Shown: positions 24,901 to 36,615 of the stretch, piece after piece
Position numbering within the stretch: position 1 is the first letter of the stretch
Layout: each line of letters opens with the position of its first letter
Source of the DNA: Cordia subcordata
Taxonomy: Eukaryota; Streptophyta; Magnoliopsida; Boraginales; Cordiaceae
Length of the DNA stretch: 64,000 nt
Assembly: GCA_028554755.1 (NCBI GenBank)
Contig: JAPTOF010000021.1
Coordinates: forward strand, 1,003,501-1,067,500
Reading direction: 5' to 3'
Made by a program: the position numbers and the translations under genes
Notes under the pieces: model-generated
The model's input: the letters and a program-made list of their open reading frames with translations, nothing else
The model's database searches: none
Told to the model about the DNA's origin: nothing

Positions 24901-27900
24901 CAAACTTAACTGAATTTCCTAAAAATACTTGGTGGCTTGACTCTGGTGCTATTACTCATGTACCTAACATAATGCAGGGATTCCTTATGATCTAAACCAC
25001 AAGCCCAACTGAGAACTTTTTGTTCATGGGAAATTGTATGAAAGCTCTAATTGAAGGCATAGGGACTTATCGTTTGATTTTGGATTTCAGTCATCACCTA
25101 GACCTATTCTAGACTCTCTATGTACCTTCAATTTTTAGGAACTTGACTTCTCTTTCTAAACTTGATGTTTCTGGATTTATTGTTAAGTTTGGGCATAGAT
25201 GTTTCAGTTTGTTTAAAAATACTGCTTTAATTGGTTCTGGTATTCTTTGCGATGGATTATATAAATTGAAACTTAATGATTCTTTTGATGAATCCTTACT
25301 TACTATTTATCATAATGTTGGTATTAAGTGTAGTATGCTACATGAGAATTCTGCTTACTTGTGGCATAAGCATTTGGGTCATATCTCTAAAGAATGGTTG
25401 TTAAGATTAGTAAAAGATGAAATTATTCCAAATTTAGATTTTAATGATCTTAGAATATGTATGTAGTGCATTAGGGGAAAGCAAACCAAATATAGCAAAA
25501 AAGGAGCCACAAGAAGCACTCAGCTTCTTGAAATTATAAACATTGGCATATGTGGTCCATTTGATACTCCATCTTTTGTTGGAGAAAAGTATATCACCTT
25601 TATTGATGATTTTTCACGTTATGGTCATATCTATTTGCTTAATGAAAAATCTCAAACGATTGAAGCTCTTGAGATTTACGTTAATGAAGTTGAAAGACAG
25701 TTAGATAAAAAGGTGAAAATCATATGGTCTAATAAAGGTGGCAAATACTATGGGAAACATGATGAAGTAGGGCAATGTCCTAGTCCTTTTGCTAAATTCC
25801 TTGAGAAACGTGGCATATATGCATAGTATATTATGTCAGGCACACCTCAACAAAATGGGGTTGCAGAAAGGCAAAATCAGACATTGATAGGTATGGTTAA
25901 GAGTATGATGAGTAAATCTCCTTTACCTAAATCAATGTGGATGCATGCACTAAAAATTGCTGTTTATTTATTAAATGGAGTTCTTAGTAAGGCAGTTTCA
26001 AAAACTCCTTTTGAGCTGTGGACTGGAAGGAAACCTAGTTTAAGGCATATACATGTTTGGGTTTGTCCAGCAAAAGCACGAATTTACAATCCACATGAAA
26101 AAAAATTGGATTCTCAAGCGATCAGTGGTTATTTTATAGGTTACTCAGAGAAATCTAAAAGGTACAGGTTTTACTATCTTCACCACAATTCGAGAATCAT
26201 AGAAACCGTTAATGTGAGATTCATTGAGAAAGGTGAAGTTAGTAGGAGCTATGAACGGCAAAATGTGGACACTAATGAGATAAGGTGAAAGTACCTATAT
26301 CTATAAATGCTCATCTGTCCACATATACTCCAAATGTAGTTCTGGTTGTAGAAGAACAGTTTGACAATACTGAACAATATTCGAATGATGAAACACCCCA
26401 TGAAGAAACTAACTCACCTATATCTAAAGTGAATGAACCACGAGGAATACCAATAAGAAGATCTCAAAGAGAAAGAAAATCAGGAATTTCGGATCATTAT
26501 GTGGTTTATTTGCAAGAATCAGATATTGATCTTAGAATCAATAAAGGTCTAGTTTCGTTTTCACAAGCCACAAAATGTCCCGAGTATGATGAATGGATTA
26601 ATGCCATGAAAGATGAATTAAAATCCATGGAATGGGATCTCATTGAGTTACTGAAGAATTGTAAGCAAGTCGGGTGCAAATGGGTCTGTAAGATCAAGCA
26701 TGACTCAAGGGGTAACATCAAAGGATATAAAGCTACACTTGTTGCCAAAGATTTTACTCAAAAGGATGGCATTGATTATAAAGAGACCTTTTCACCGGTT
26801 TCAAAGAAAGACCCATTAAGAATAATCTTGGCTTTGGTGGCTTAATATGATTTAGGGTTACGCCAAATGGATGTGAAAACAGCTTTTCTTAATGGTGATC
26901 TTGAGGAAGAAGTTTATATGGACCAATCAAAAGTTTCTCAATAGAAGAAAAGGGTCACATGGTGTGTAAACTTAAGAAATCAATATATAGACTTAAACAA
27001 GCTTCCCAACAATGGTATATTAAGTTCAATGATACTATAATATCTTTTAGATTTCAAGAGAACATTGTTGACAGATGCATATATCGAAAGCTCAGTGGGA
27101 ATAAGTTTATATTCCTAGTTCTATATGTTGATGATATCTTACTTACTGCTAATGATTTGGGTATATTGCAAGAGACTAAAGATTTTCTCTCTAAGAATTT
27201 TGAAATGAAAGATATAAGCGAGGCATTCTATGTGATAGGAATTGAAATATTACGTGATAGGTCACAGAGATGATTGGGATTGTCTCAAAAGGCCTATATT
27301 GAAAAGATTCTGGAGAGATTTAATATAGACAAGTGCTTATCAAGAATTGTTCTAATTTAGAAGGGTGACAAATTTAGTCTCACGTAATGTCTAAAGAATG
27401 TTGTGAAACGAAAGGCATTGGAATCCATTGCTTATGCTTTGGTTGTGGGCAGTTTGATGTATTTACAAACTTGTACAAGGCCAGATATTAGCTTTGCTAT
27501 TAGAATGTTAGGCCAATATGAAAGTAATCCTAGCATTGATCATTAGAAAGCTGCAAAGAAAGTTTTGAGGTACTTGGAAGGAACAAAGGTTTACATTCTC
27601 ATGTATAAGAAGGCCAATCAATTAGAAGTGATTGGATATTCAAACTCGGATTTTGCGGGATGCCTTGACAACCGAAAGTCCACCTTCGGTTACTTATTTC
27701 TATTATGCGAATGGGCTGTTTTGTGGAAAAATGCCAAATAGTTTGCCATTTCTTCATCCGTTATGGAAGCAGAGTTTGTGGCATGTTTTGAAGCCAAAAT
27801 TCATCCATTATGGCTGTGGAACTTTATCTTAGGACTTGGGGTAGTTGACACTATTACCAAGCCCCTGAAGATTTATTGTGATAATTCTGCGGTAGTTTTC

Positions 27901-28056
27901 TTCTCTAAAAATGACAAATACTCAAGAGATACCAAACATATGGAATTAAAGTATTTTGTCGTTAAGGAGGAGGTTCAGAAACAAAGAGTGTCTATTCAGC
28001 ATATTCGTAATGATCTGATGGTAATAGATCCCTTGACAAAAGGATTGCAACCATAG
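24900..28056 (+). pseudogene. copia-1 pol (protease, integrase, reverse transcriptase, RNase H)
   Basis: Domains follow the copia order with several stops and shifts. Protease: WWLDSGAITHV near 24930. GAG-pre-integrase: LWHKHLGHISKEWLLRLV near 25360. Integrase: YITFIDDFSRYGHIYLL near 25590 and GTPQQNGVAERQNQTLIGMV near 25840. Reverse transcriptase: CKWVCKIKHDSRGNIKGYKA near 26680, MDVKTAFLNGDLEEEVYM near 26870, and the catalytic YVDDILL at about 27125. RNase H: MEAEFVACFEAK near 27765 and a final DPLTKGLQP near 28030. In-frame stops (for example at 24825, 25465, 25825 and 26843) show that it is inactive. Confidence 0.85.
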
Positions 28057-28197
28057 GTATTTAAGGAGCATGTGCAAAGAATGGGCCTTGAAGATGATTA
28101 ATGTTTCATGATGTTTTGACACTCTAAGCTCAATAATAGGCTTCTGATTTATATTGATATTTTCCTATTTTCCTATTAATTATGATAGTGTACACCT

Positions 28198-28535
28198 ACT
28201 ACAAAAAAACTAGGTAATAAGTGACGGTTTTTCTGCCAGCTTTATAGGTGTCACCTATTTCAAAACTGCCGCTAGTATAGGCATCAGCTATTTAAAACAC
28301 CATATATATATAATTGCAGAAGAAGAAAACCATATCATGCTTTATCTACAGTTCGAATGTTGAATCTTCTATATTGTAGGACTCTCCACTAATCAAACTA
28401 AGAATATATTCATTAATTATCTTGCATAACAATATATCTATGTATTATATAAATCCCTGCCTATATCATAAAACTACATGCTATTCTTCATTATTTTGTA
28501 GTAAAACTCCCGCCTATTCTTTATTTTTTGTAGTG
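28198..28535. mobile_element. CACTA-type MITE near the copia-1 3' end
   Basis: The ends are ACTACAAAAAAAC and TTTTTTGTAGTG, the classical plant CACTACAAAAA terminus with one base lost on the left. ACCT flanks both sides (28194-28197 and 28536-28539). The uninterrupted target is visible in the inverted relative near 44005 (GTACACCTAACGTTC in reverse complement), which proves insertion. It carries GTGACGG / CTGCCG-type sub-terminal motifs and no gene. Confidence 0.8.
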
Positions 28536-28813
28536 ACCTAACGTTCGAATTTACTATAGGAAAATATTCAAGAATGTTTATGTGGACCATGATGAATTTG
28601 TTTCACTTAGGGACCTATTTCGATAAGTTCCAAATGTAGTGGTATATAGAAGGAAGTATATTGCATACAATAGTGTATGGCCACCATAACTCATATTTGC
28701 AAAGTATTGACTATAGGAAAGCACGTTGACTGGAAAATGATTTTATTTCTCTGTGTGTATCTTAAGGTTATGCTATTAAGAATTAATGTTATTTATCAGG
28801 CTAAGTGGGAGAA

Positions 28814-28937
28814 TTATTGAATATTCTAGATTATGTGGCTTGGTATGGTAGATATTTTATGATATACAACTACCTAATTTATAATATTACTATAATTATC
28901 TTAATAGTGTATTAAATCTCATCCGTTCATTCGGTTA
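28814..28937 (+). repeat. Truncated 3' LTR of copia-1
   Basis: It matches the first 120 bases of the LTR at 20121 and stops at CATTCGGTTAC, where unrelated DNA begins. Confidence 0.8.
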
Positions 28938-30183
28938 CACGAAGCTACGGATTGCGAGTCAACAGTTCTATTGCGCTATGGTACAATTTAGAAAACTTAT
29001 TGGCCTAAGGCCTTGATAAATCGAGATATAAAAAACAAAAGAGAGAAGGAAAAAAAAAAGAAGAAAATTCATACCCCGATTAGCCCCAATAGAACTCAAG
29101 TAAAGGTTTAGGAGACCAAGGAGGTATGGCTACGAGCTAAATCTAATCATAACCACATAAAGGCAAGAGGCTTATCCTAGCTGACACATCCCCATACATA
29201 TGGAAGATTTAAAACCACGACACCTTTGGTTTCAAGGATTTGTAGTTAGTTCCACTTGACCCATTCCTTGGTTTGACTAGAACTAAAGGGGTTATTGATA
29301 TGCTAAGTCTAAACCAGCTTCAACAAGACCGTCACGATTGAAGAAAAATATATTATTCAAAGAAAGTATCTCTTAGCTATATGGATTACTAAAATTCGAA
29401 GTCCCGAGTCCATAGCCGATAAAAAAAATACTCGTTTCGATATATGCACATCATAATCGAAGAAATTCCCGGCTCGGATAAGACCAAGAATTTCTGGTTA
29501 AATTATATTAGAGGCTCCCAGTCCAAACCTGTTTTCGGCACGATCTTAGTCTACAAACAATCTGCAAGAAATAAAGTTTCAGCATTACGAAACAAGGTAA
29601 TCTTTAGCAAAATCTCTAACGGGTAATTTTCACTGGAAATATGGGTCAAACATTTACCATCGAGAGAAAAAATCAAAGAAGATAATCGCGTTAAGAGGTC
29701 AAGCTGTTAGAAGTATAAGTTTAGTCACTCCCAACCTGGCTAAGCTTCATGTACGGCCATAACTAGAGGGGCCAATGATAGAGATTAGGCTATGCCCTTC
29801 CCTAGCCCGAACCTGTAATGGATTTATGGCTCAATAATTATCAAGAAGGACACATACCCAAAGGGACACCCTCTAAATAGGCCCTAAGTACACAAACAAA
29901 AATGTAATTCATTCCATCCAAAAAGGGAGGCTGGAAAAGATATACAAACTCTCTCTTCTCTCTTTATCTCTTTCTCTCTCTCCCCCCCTCTCTCTCTCTC
30001 TCTCTCTTCTCTTTCCTTCTTTAATAGATACAATTAATGAATACATACTAACTTGATCATCAGAGGGGTTGACACCAAACCTCACCAGCGTGCAGTATCA
30101 TTGTGTAGGTCCCTTGTTGCCAGAGTTGTCGTATTGCCAGATAAGAAGATCTAGCAAAACTTCATCTGATTCTTTGTAGGATC
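28938..30183 (+). mobile_element. Gypsy-like LTR remnant
   Basis: The right half (about 29780-30183) matches the inverted LTR piece at 41443-41820, whose neighbour is a TTGGCGCCGTCTGTGAGAA primer-binding site, as in plant gypsy elements. Shared blocks include CCATCCAAAAAGGGAGGCT and AATAGATACAATTA. The end is GGATCA, followed directly by a TA repeat, so no internal region is left. A CT-rich microsatellite (29956-30017) lies inside. Short open frames here are not recognised. Confidence 0.6.
29956..30017. repeat. CT-rich microsatellite
   Basis: Nearly pure CT/TCTC run with a C tract in the middle. Confidence 0.9.
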
Positions 30184-30215
<32 letters not shown>

Positions 30216-30260
30216 ATATGTGTGTGTGTGTATATAACATATATATGTGTGTATATACTA
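30184..30260. repeat. TA/TG microsatellite
   Basis: A run of TA units passes into GTATGTATATA and TGTGTGTG units at the end of the gypsy-like LTR. Confidence 0.85.
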
Positions 30261-30779
30261 TTCATTGATTCCGTTACATCTAAATCAAATCGTTGATCTG
30301 GAGTTAATATACAATGAGAAGAAGTATGCAAGAACCCAAAATGGCAAGTTGTTTTATTTTCTCAAATTTTTTTCTAATCCAAATTACTCATGATTTCAAT
30401 TTTCCCAAAAATTTTCTCAAATCCTAATTACAGATAATTCTAAATTTTTTTCCCACTATTTTAGTTATTTTTTGCAACTAGAAAAGTTTTCATTTTAAAC
30501 ATAAATTATTTATCAAAATAAGTGCTTTTATAGTTTTCATCCAAATGACAATTGGTAGTCTAAAAGTACTTTATGTAAGATAAATTCAAATGCAAAGTAG
30601 CTTTTGCGTCTGCTTAAGCTATTCAAAAAAAGCTATACAAAAAAAGTACTTCTTTTATAAGCCAATCCAAACAAGCCCAATTATTATTGTAAAGAGTACT
30701 TCTAAACTTTTAGCTTTCTATCAGTGTTTTATAAGTAATTAAGTATAAATGTTTTAAAAGAAGAAACAACATTTCACAT
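30261..30779. other. AT-rich spacer
   Basis: No gene seen. Near 30685 the text GCCAATCCAAACAAGCCC looks like one end of a MITE of the 'TTTGGATTGAC' type. Confidence 0.4.
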
Positions 30780-31395
30780 TTTCTTTATCATTTTACTCTT
30801 TTCTTAATCCTATCTTTTATGTATTTTCCCTCCTCAATCCTATCTATCATTCATAACTTTTTTATTTAAATAATTTATTATTCTATTATTTCTTGTATAA
30901 AATTTTTTATGCAAATGATTTATCAATTTTTTTATTAATTTTGTTGACCAAGAAAAACTTTGGATTTACCAAAAATATATCTTTTTATATTATTAATGAA
31001 AATAATTTATCAAGATATTGTTTTCATCATACTTTAATAATAAATTACCATCATCATCATCATCAAAAGAATATGTATCTAATTATAAATGCAACATCTT
31101 ATTTCAAAATTATTAGTAAGAATAATTATAATAAAAATAATCATAAAAATAATAACAATATTTAAGTGGTACTCATATCTTTTTATATCACGTAAATTTA
31201 TGATCCAATCTAACAACTAATCGACCAAGCATATTTTTCTCAATCAACTAGTTAAACACGATAGCTAATTCTACCAAACATATATACATATATATATATA
31301 TATTCAATTAAATAGTTAAATAAAAATCCTCTAATAGCTAAAATTTAACAATTATCCGCCAATAAAACAACTATTGACTACCCAAGTAACTATCA
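30780..31395. repeat. Upstream segment of copy B, matched inverted at 63006-63640
   Basis: Long stretches are reverse complements of the region upstream of copy A, for example TTTGTTGACCAAGAAAAACTT here and its complement near 63470, and a CATCATCATCAT run near 31050 against GATGATGATGATG near 63330. It shows that the A/B duplication extended beyond the genes. No convincing gene. Confidence 0.7.
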
Positions 31396-31610
31396 GGGGC
31401 TCGTTTTGGATTGACCTTTTCTTTAGCAACTTTTGGAAAAAAATAATTTTTCAGAAGTTAAAAATTCTGCTTTCTAAAAAAAAATTGAATTTAAGCTTTT
31501 TCAAAAGTTTTAAATTTCTTAAAAGCCAAATCAAATAGTTACAAAAATAAAATCCCTTTTTTCGGGAAAAAAATGTTTGCCCTAAAAAAAGAGCCAATTC
31601 AAACTCGTAT
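31396..31610. mobile_element. MITE with GGGCTCGTTTTGGATTGAC terminus (copy B side)
   Basis: The left end GGGCTCGTTTTGGATTGAC and the right end CCAATTCAAACTCG are imperfect inverted complements around an AT-rich core. The related element upstream of copy A is at 62800-63005, so it predates the A/B duplication. Confidence 0.6.
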
Positions 31611-31684
31611 AGGTTAAGTATCTTAAAGTAAGATTATAACAAACATAGCAGCTCTTGCGGGCGAGTGTTTATATTACCAGATGA

Positions 31685-32165
31685 ATAGGTAGACGCAAAT
31701 TATAAGGTGCACTCTCATCTATGTGGTCTCTCAAGCGTGTTTGTTTAGTATTCACAAGCTGTTTATCCAGTAAAATCCATAAAAGCATCTATATATGAAA
31801 ACAGTCACAGATATTTGTTCAGAATAAATATTATTTATTTAGTATTTAAAAGATATTTGTCCAATAAAATTTATTAAACATTACAATATCCGTTGACTAG
31901 TGTAAAATTGACAAACATCTACATATGAAAATAGTCACAGATGTTTGTTCAAAATAAAAAAGTTATTTGTTCAGTATTCATAAACTGTTTGTCTAGTAAA
32001 ATCCACAGATTATCATAATATCTGTTGACAAATGTAAAATTAACAAACATCTATACAAGAAAATAACCACAGATGTTTGTTTAAAATAAAAAGATTATTT
32101 GTTCAGTATTCATAAACTGTTTGTTCAATAGAATCCACAGGCCATATTTGGTCAATACTAATAAA
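31685..32165. repeat. Tandem repeat array, about 3-4 degenerate units
   Basis: Units contain GTCACAGATGTTTGTTCA, then TTATTTGTTCAGTATTCATA, AACTGTTTGT and TAGTAAAATCCACAG. The unit is about 135 bp with losses. A second, partly rearranged cluster of the same units lies at 38458-38772. The array sits between the MITE and the promoter of copy B and is absent upstream of copy A. Confidence 0.75.
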
Positions 32166-32244
32166 TTATTTATTTAATACATTTACAGCTACAGGTACAC
32201 ATTACATTTTATATATACGGTTTTACGATATAAGTTTCGATAGG

Positions 32245-32433
32245 TAGAGGCTGATGGCTAGGCCAGTTATGGGCTGATTGCAGGCCCTACTGGCCCATTA
32301 GACATTTGAGATAGCTCCAGTTACGTCTCTTTTATTTATTTGTTTATTTGGTCAGTTCAATTACGTCTCTGGGCGAGCAAATGACAGCATTAGGGCTGAG
32401 AGATAGAGAGAGAGAGAGAGGCAAAGAGCTGCC
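32245..32433 (+). promoter_or_regulatory. Promoter / 5' UTR of copy B with site II-like motifs
   Basis: ATGGGCTGATTGCAGGCCCT and CTGGCCCATTAGAC match the SIEL/copy C promoter at 7240-7300. A GAGA repeat (32406-32420) lies just before the ATG at 32434. Activity is inferred. Confidence 0.5.
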
Positions 32434-34635
32434 ATGGCTGCAAAGTCAGGTTCTTCTTCTTCTTCTTCTAGCGTGCGTCCTCAACCTCCTCTGGATCCAT
32501 CAAAGCTGAGAACTGGTGATGATCCTGACGACGATTATTATTACCCTGAGGGCGTCAAGGATCCTCTAGTCTGGGCTAAATACCTTAACCAGATTAAGGA
32601 GAGCGAAGGTTTCGACATCGTCGACTATCCTGGCCATTGCCTTGGAGCTTGGATTGTTCCTATAAACTTCCAACGCTCGCCTTTTGAAACTCAGCGTCTT
32701 ACCAACTTGGCCACCGTCGCTATTCAGGAATACAACAAGAAAAATCGCGTAATCTATATTTTTTCCCCTTAATTATAAGAATCCATTTTCTTCTATTTTG
32801 TCTTGTGATTTCTAATACTATTGAATTTTTTGGCTTTTGTTTTTCTACGAACATTCTAATTGTTTGTAGAGAACAAAGTACCAAGTTGTGAAGGTTTTGA
32901 CGGTGAATTCAAGTGTCTGTGAGGGCGTTGTCTACTACTAGTGTGTTTGGTTCGTTCTTATTTTAAGATGCTTATTCTATTAAAATTTGAAAATATTTTT
33001 AAGATATTTTATCGTATGTATTATGTATTTTATAATTATAAAAAATAAGATAGGTAGAATTATTTATTAAGTTTAGTTTTGTTTTAAATTTTCATAGAAT
33101 GCGTTTAAATCTTATAAGATGTACCTTAGGATAAGGATCTTAAAAAGACTATAACAAACCGAGCGTACATCACGTTTCAAGCGAAAGAACGGAAACGTCG
33201 TAATCCTGCCGTCAAGACCTTTCAAGCTAAGGTGTGGGACGGGATAGGTCATGTAACTGTGCGCCTTTGCAGGCTTAAGAAAATTCCTGACCGAAAGGTA
33301 AGCTTATATTAGCCTATTGGAGGGGTGTTTCTTTCGGCTATGTCCATTGTTATGGTAGAATTAATTTTTAAGGATATAACGGTTTGATTTTTTGATTTTT
33401 TTTTTTGGCTCTTTGTGTTGTATCTGTATCTCCGTATGCTACAATATTTCTGTGCCTTTGTTAAATCCTTTCTCCAACTCTGCCTTCGTTGCAGTACGGC
33501 ATTGTAAGTTTTAATCACAAAAATGAATCAAACTAGACATACTGTTTAGATCAAACTGTTGTTTCCTTCGTTTGTTTTATGCATCATGTTGATTGTGATC
33601 ATTATCTGGTCATATTTTCAGTGAATCCTTTTCTTTTTCTGGTCTTGATCTAAGTTAAGTTAACAGTCAATGTTTTTGTGTTTGCATTATGGTGTGGAAA
33701 CAATAATTTTGAGAAGATAAAAAAGGTCATCACTCTGTTTGTATCTTACAAATTTTACTAAGAGTTTTGGATTGCACAGTGAAAATTGAATTTAATTGCT
33801 TCAGAAACTCCTATTAACTTGCTTGATAATCAATTGAAATTAATTGAATATTAGCTATTTTGCACAGTCCTTTTATAAATTAAATTTGATACTAGAAGCA
33901 GCAGAACATGTTTGAGGAAAAGTCATATTTCTTGGTGCATTGAAGGCCCCTTTTCTTTTTTAAAAAAAAAGAGGAAGCTCTCTGAATTACCTTGTTAGAT
34001 TCTTGACAGGGGCTTAAATTTTAAAATACGTAAGAAAGAGGAATTTTATTAGATACATGAAACATGGGAAGGTGTTTTGAGTGCATTTCAAATTCTCTTG
34101 ATTGATCATGTCCCCCATACTTTTTCCATTTCTCTCCCTGTTTCTCAATGACCATGTAAACAGGACAGTATTCCTCCAAAAATAAATCGAGTTCCTTGTA
34201 TTTGTGGGAGCAAACACGAGCATAGTTTATTATTGGAATTGGTTGGTTTCACGGAGAAGAGTTTGAATTTGTTCGCCTTTGTGGCATTCTTTTGAAATTC
34301 AATTAGATGATATGCATAATCTCTTTTGGAACTGTAAATAGCAAAAAAATCTTTTATGTGGTGAATTTTTTACCACTTTGTATTGTTATACTTCCTCAAG
34401 TTGTTCATTTGTTGCTAAAAGCTTTTGTCTGATGCATTTAGCAGCCATTGCCTTTGTGTTTATAAGTTCAAGCAATTAGTTTTCTTTATCTTACTGCAAA
34501 TATTCTTTTGTGCATTTGGTATCTATTAACTAGTTATCCGGATATAAAGATTTTAAACATGCTCAGTCAGTAACCCACGCACTAACACTCACAGTTTATC
34601 TCTCATTGTAGGTGGCTTCTAAATCGTGTGCATAA
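32434..34635 (+). pseudogene. Cystatin-related gene copy B, disrupted by a MITE
   Basis: Exon 1 (32434-32748) is intact and encodes 105 residues from MAAKSGSSSSSSSVRPQPPL to AIQEYNKKNR. Exon 2 starts at 32870 (RTKYQVVKVLTVNSSVCEGV) and reaches VYY at 32938. There a 227-bp MITE begins, giving an immediate TAG at 32939. The exon resumes at 33169 (ITFQAKERKRRNPAVKTFQA) and ends with a GT donor after 33297. Exon 3 is 34612-34635 (VASKSCA, stop). Without the insert it would be nearly identical in layout to copy A. In the cystatin fold the QxVxG inhibitory loop is replaced here by a VCEG segment. A truncated product of about 128 residues is possible. Confidence 0.85.
32939..33165. mobile_element. 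MITE inserted in exon 2 of copy B
   Basis: The 227-bp insert has imperfect inverted ends: TTTGGTTCGTTCTTATTTTA with AAGATGCTTATTCT on the left, and on the complement of the right end GGTTTGTTATAGTCTTTTTA with AAGATCCTTATCCT. TAC is present on both sides (32936-32938 and 33166-33168), fitting a 3-bp target duplication as in PIF/Harbinger elements. Copy A is uninterrupted at the same codons. Confidence 0.8.
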
Positions 34636-35754
34636 TGACGGTACATTAACATCGGAAGACTGGAGTTAGACATTACGTACATTGTTTTATGTTTTGCTCT
34701 AGTCGTTTAAGGACCTTATTATTATGTGGTGTAAAGCTAGAAGGATCCCTAGTATAAGCATCTTTCTAACTGTTTTATATATGATATCAAGCTAGATGGT
34801 CCCTACATCTAATATTCATTACCTGAAGTTTGTCGAGAGACGTATTTCATTAAGCAAAGAATTAAGTTTCTAGGTTAAGTGACTTTTAAGACTTAAATCT
34901 TGTCTCTGTTTGCAAAAGAATTGCGTTTCAACTGACTCGATTTGCATTTGAGAATTATCCTCTAATCTTACAGTGGGTCAAGTTCTTTTCTGGGTCTTGC
35001 CTTATGTATATTTTCCTTGTAAAAGGTATCTTGCCTTCAAATGCTCCCCACTGAAAGTGTCAACAATTTGCTATCCTATTCTCACCTCAATTTTGATCAC
35101 ATTCTCAAACTCTTTTTTTGTCTCCAAATCCTAATCAAGACGGAAACTATTCTTTATAACTTTCCAATATTATGTTGCGATTATTTATAATGCTTAATTG
35201 TAAAGATTAGTTAAAATACAAGAATTAGATTTAAAAGAACTATAATGTTGAAGAACATCAAGTACATATTAGAAATCGAGTCTTATTTCTCAGTTACAAA
35301 GTAAAACGGGAAAAAAAAAATCTAGATCAAGTTCTAATTACAGCTAATATGCCGAAGCACGTTGTCTAACCTCTTAAAGAACTAGAATGTCCCCGAAATG
35401 TTTGCCAAAACTTCCATTGACCATCGGCACCAGCCATAAACGTAATTTTCCCCACCCCCCCCCCCTCCCCAAAAGAATTTTACTACTTAAGGAGTAGTAA
35501 TACAAATTTACGTTGTATGATTTGACCATGGTAATTTTTTTTCGGGGCAGATTAGAGGTGGTAATAATATTGGTGTGTCAATACGAGCATGACACGCGGC
35601 GTTTGAGGGCCCACATGTGGCAAGGAGTGGACCTAACCCCCACGGGTCCGATTGAAGCAAGTTAGAGTTGGAACCTTCCACCACAGATCCGATTTTGTAT
35701 GAATATTTATGTATGATGAAGGTATGAGCTTATATGGACATGAATGGCTTTTGA
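34636..35754. other. 3' flank of copy B and AT-rich spacer
   Basis: To about 34780 the sequence matches the 3' flank of copy A (60950-61100, inverted). Beyond that nothing is recognised apart from a C-rich tract near 35455. Confidence 0.5.
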
Positions 35755-36615
35755 AAATAGTGGTGAAAATTCGGATCGAGTATCTGAATCAGAACTCGAT
35801 TAGATGGAAAATTTACCAAAATTTTGGGTTCGAATATGTCCGAATTCGATATCTGATAAAATTACTGGAAATCGGGTAGTAGTTCGAATAATTTTTCCCC
35901 ATTCGAACCAGATCTTAAAAACCCCATAAAAACACACATACACCACCACACCCCTCCTAGTGAATCATTCACCAATAGTCTAATATAGCACATATATAAA
36001 CATACATGTTATATAATACATTAATATTAAAATATACAAATAAAAAAGAGAAAATAAAAAGCATTCTACAAGTAATGAGAAGTTAAATAACATAATTAAG
36101 CTTTTTGTGAATAAGTTAGATAATTGAATTTATTAATATAACTAGAGTTAACAAAATGTAACATTTTATTTAGTATAAATAATTGTTATGTTTAAGTTAG
36201 ATAAATGTGGAAATATATTTGTATAGTTAGTATATATTAATTTTTCCTTTTTTTGGTTGGTGGAAATGATGAAAATGTCTTTGTATTTTAAAAAGATTTG
36301 ATTTGCTATCGTCATTTTAAACAATCTCTTTTCTTTTTTTGATAGTTAATTAATAACTTAATACTTTGCAATTCTAATTTGCACATTAAAATTAAGGTTT
36401 AATTTTGTCTATTTTTAGTTGCTAAGATTTATTGTTGTTGTAATGATTTCAAATTAATGTTGTTGAATTGATCAATAATTAATAAGCAACTCAACATTTT
36501 CTAACTCAACAAAATATCCGAAAATCCCAACCCGACAAAACCCGACATCCGAAAATCCGATATCTGATTGGATAGTTACTTTTATACTACCCGATCAGAT
36601 AATTATAAAGGGACA
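35755..36615. mobile_element. Possible DNA-transposon remnant with GATATCTGA motifs
   Basis: Both ends are rich in CCGAATTCGATATCTGA / CCGATATCTGATTGGA and TCGGGTAGTA / ACTACCCGA motifs in inverted order around an AT-rich core. Exact termini and target duplication are not clear. Confidence 0.35.

Larger units (their letters stand above)
20121..28937 (+). mobile_element. Degenerate Ty1/copia retrotransposon with nested insertions (copia-1)
   Basis: The 5' LTR starts TGTTGGAATATTCTAG at 20121 and runs to about 20516. A primer-binding site (TGGTATCAGAGCC, initiator-methionine tRNA type) follows at 20519. Gag, protease, integrase, reverse transcriptase and RNase H follow in the copia order but with many stops. 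A purine-rich tract (AAGTGGGAGAAT) precedes the 3' LTR start at 28814. Only about 124 bp of the 3' LTR remain before unrelated DNA. Three foreign pieces lie inside: 20585-21232, 22779-24485 and 28198-28535. The element is dead. Confidence 0.85.

Noticed and set aside
34014..34223. Open frame on the minus strand inside copy B
   Set aside because: It lies in intron 2; the matching intron of copy A does not preserve it.
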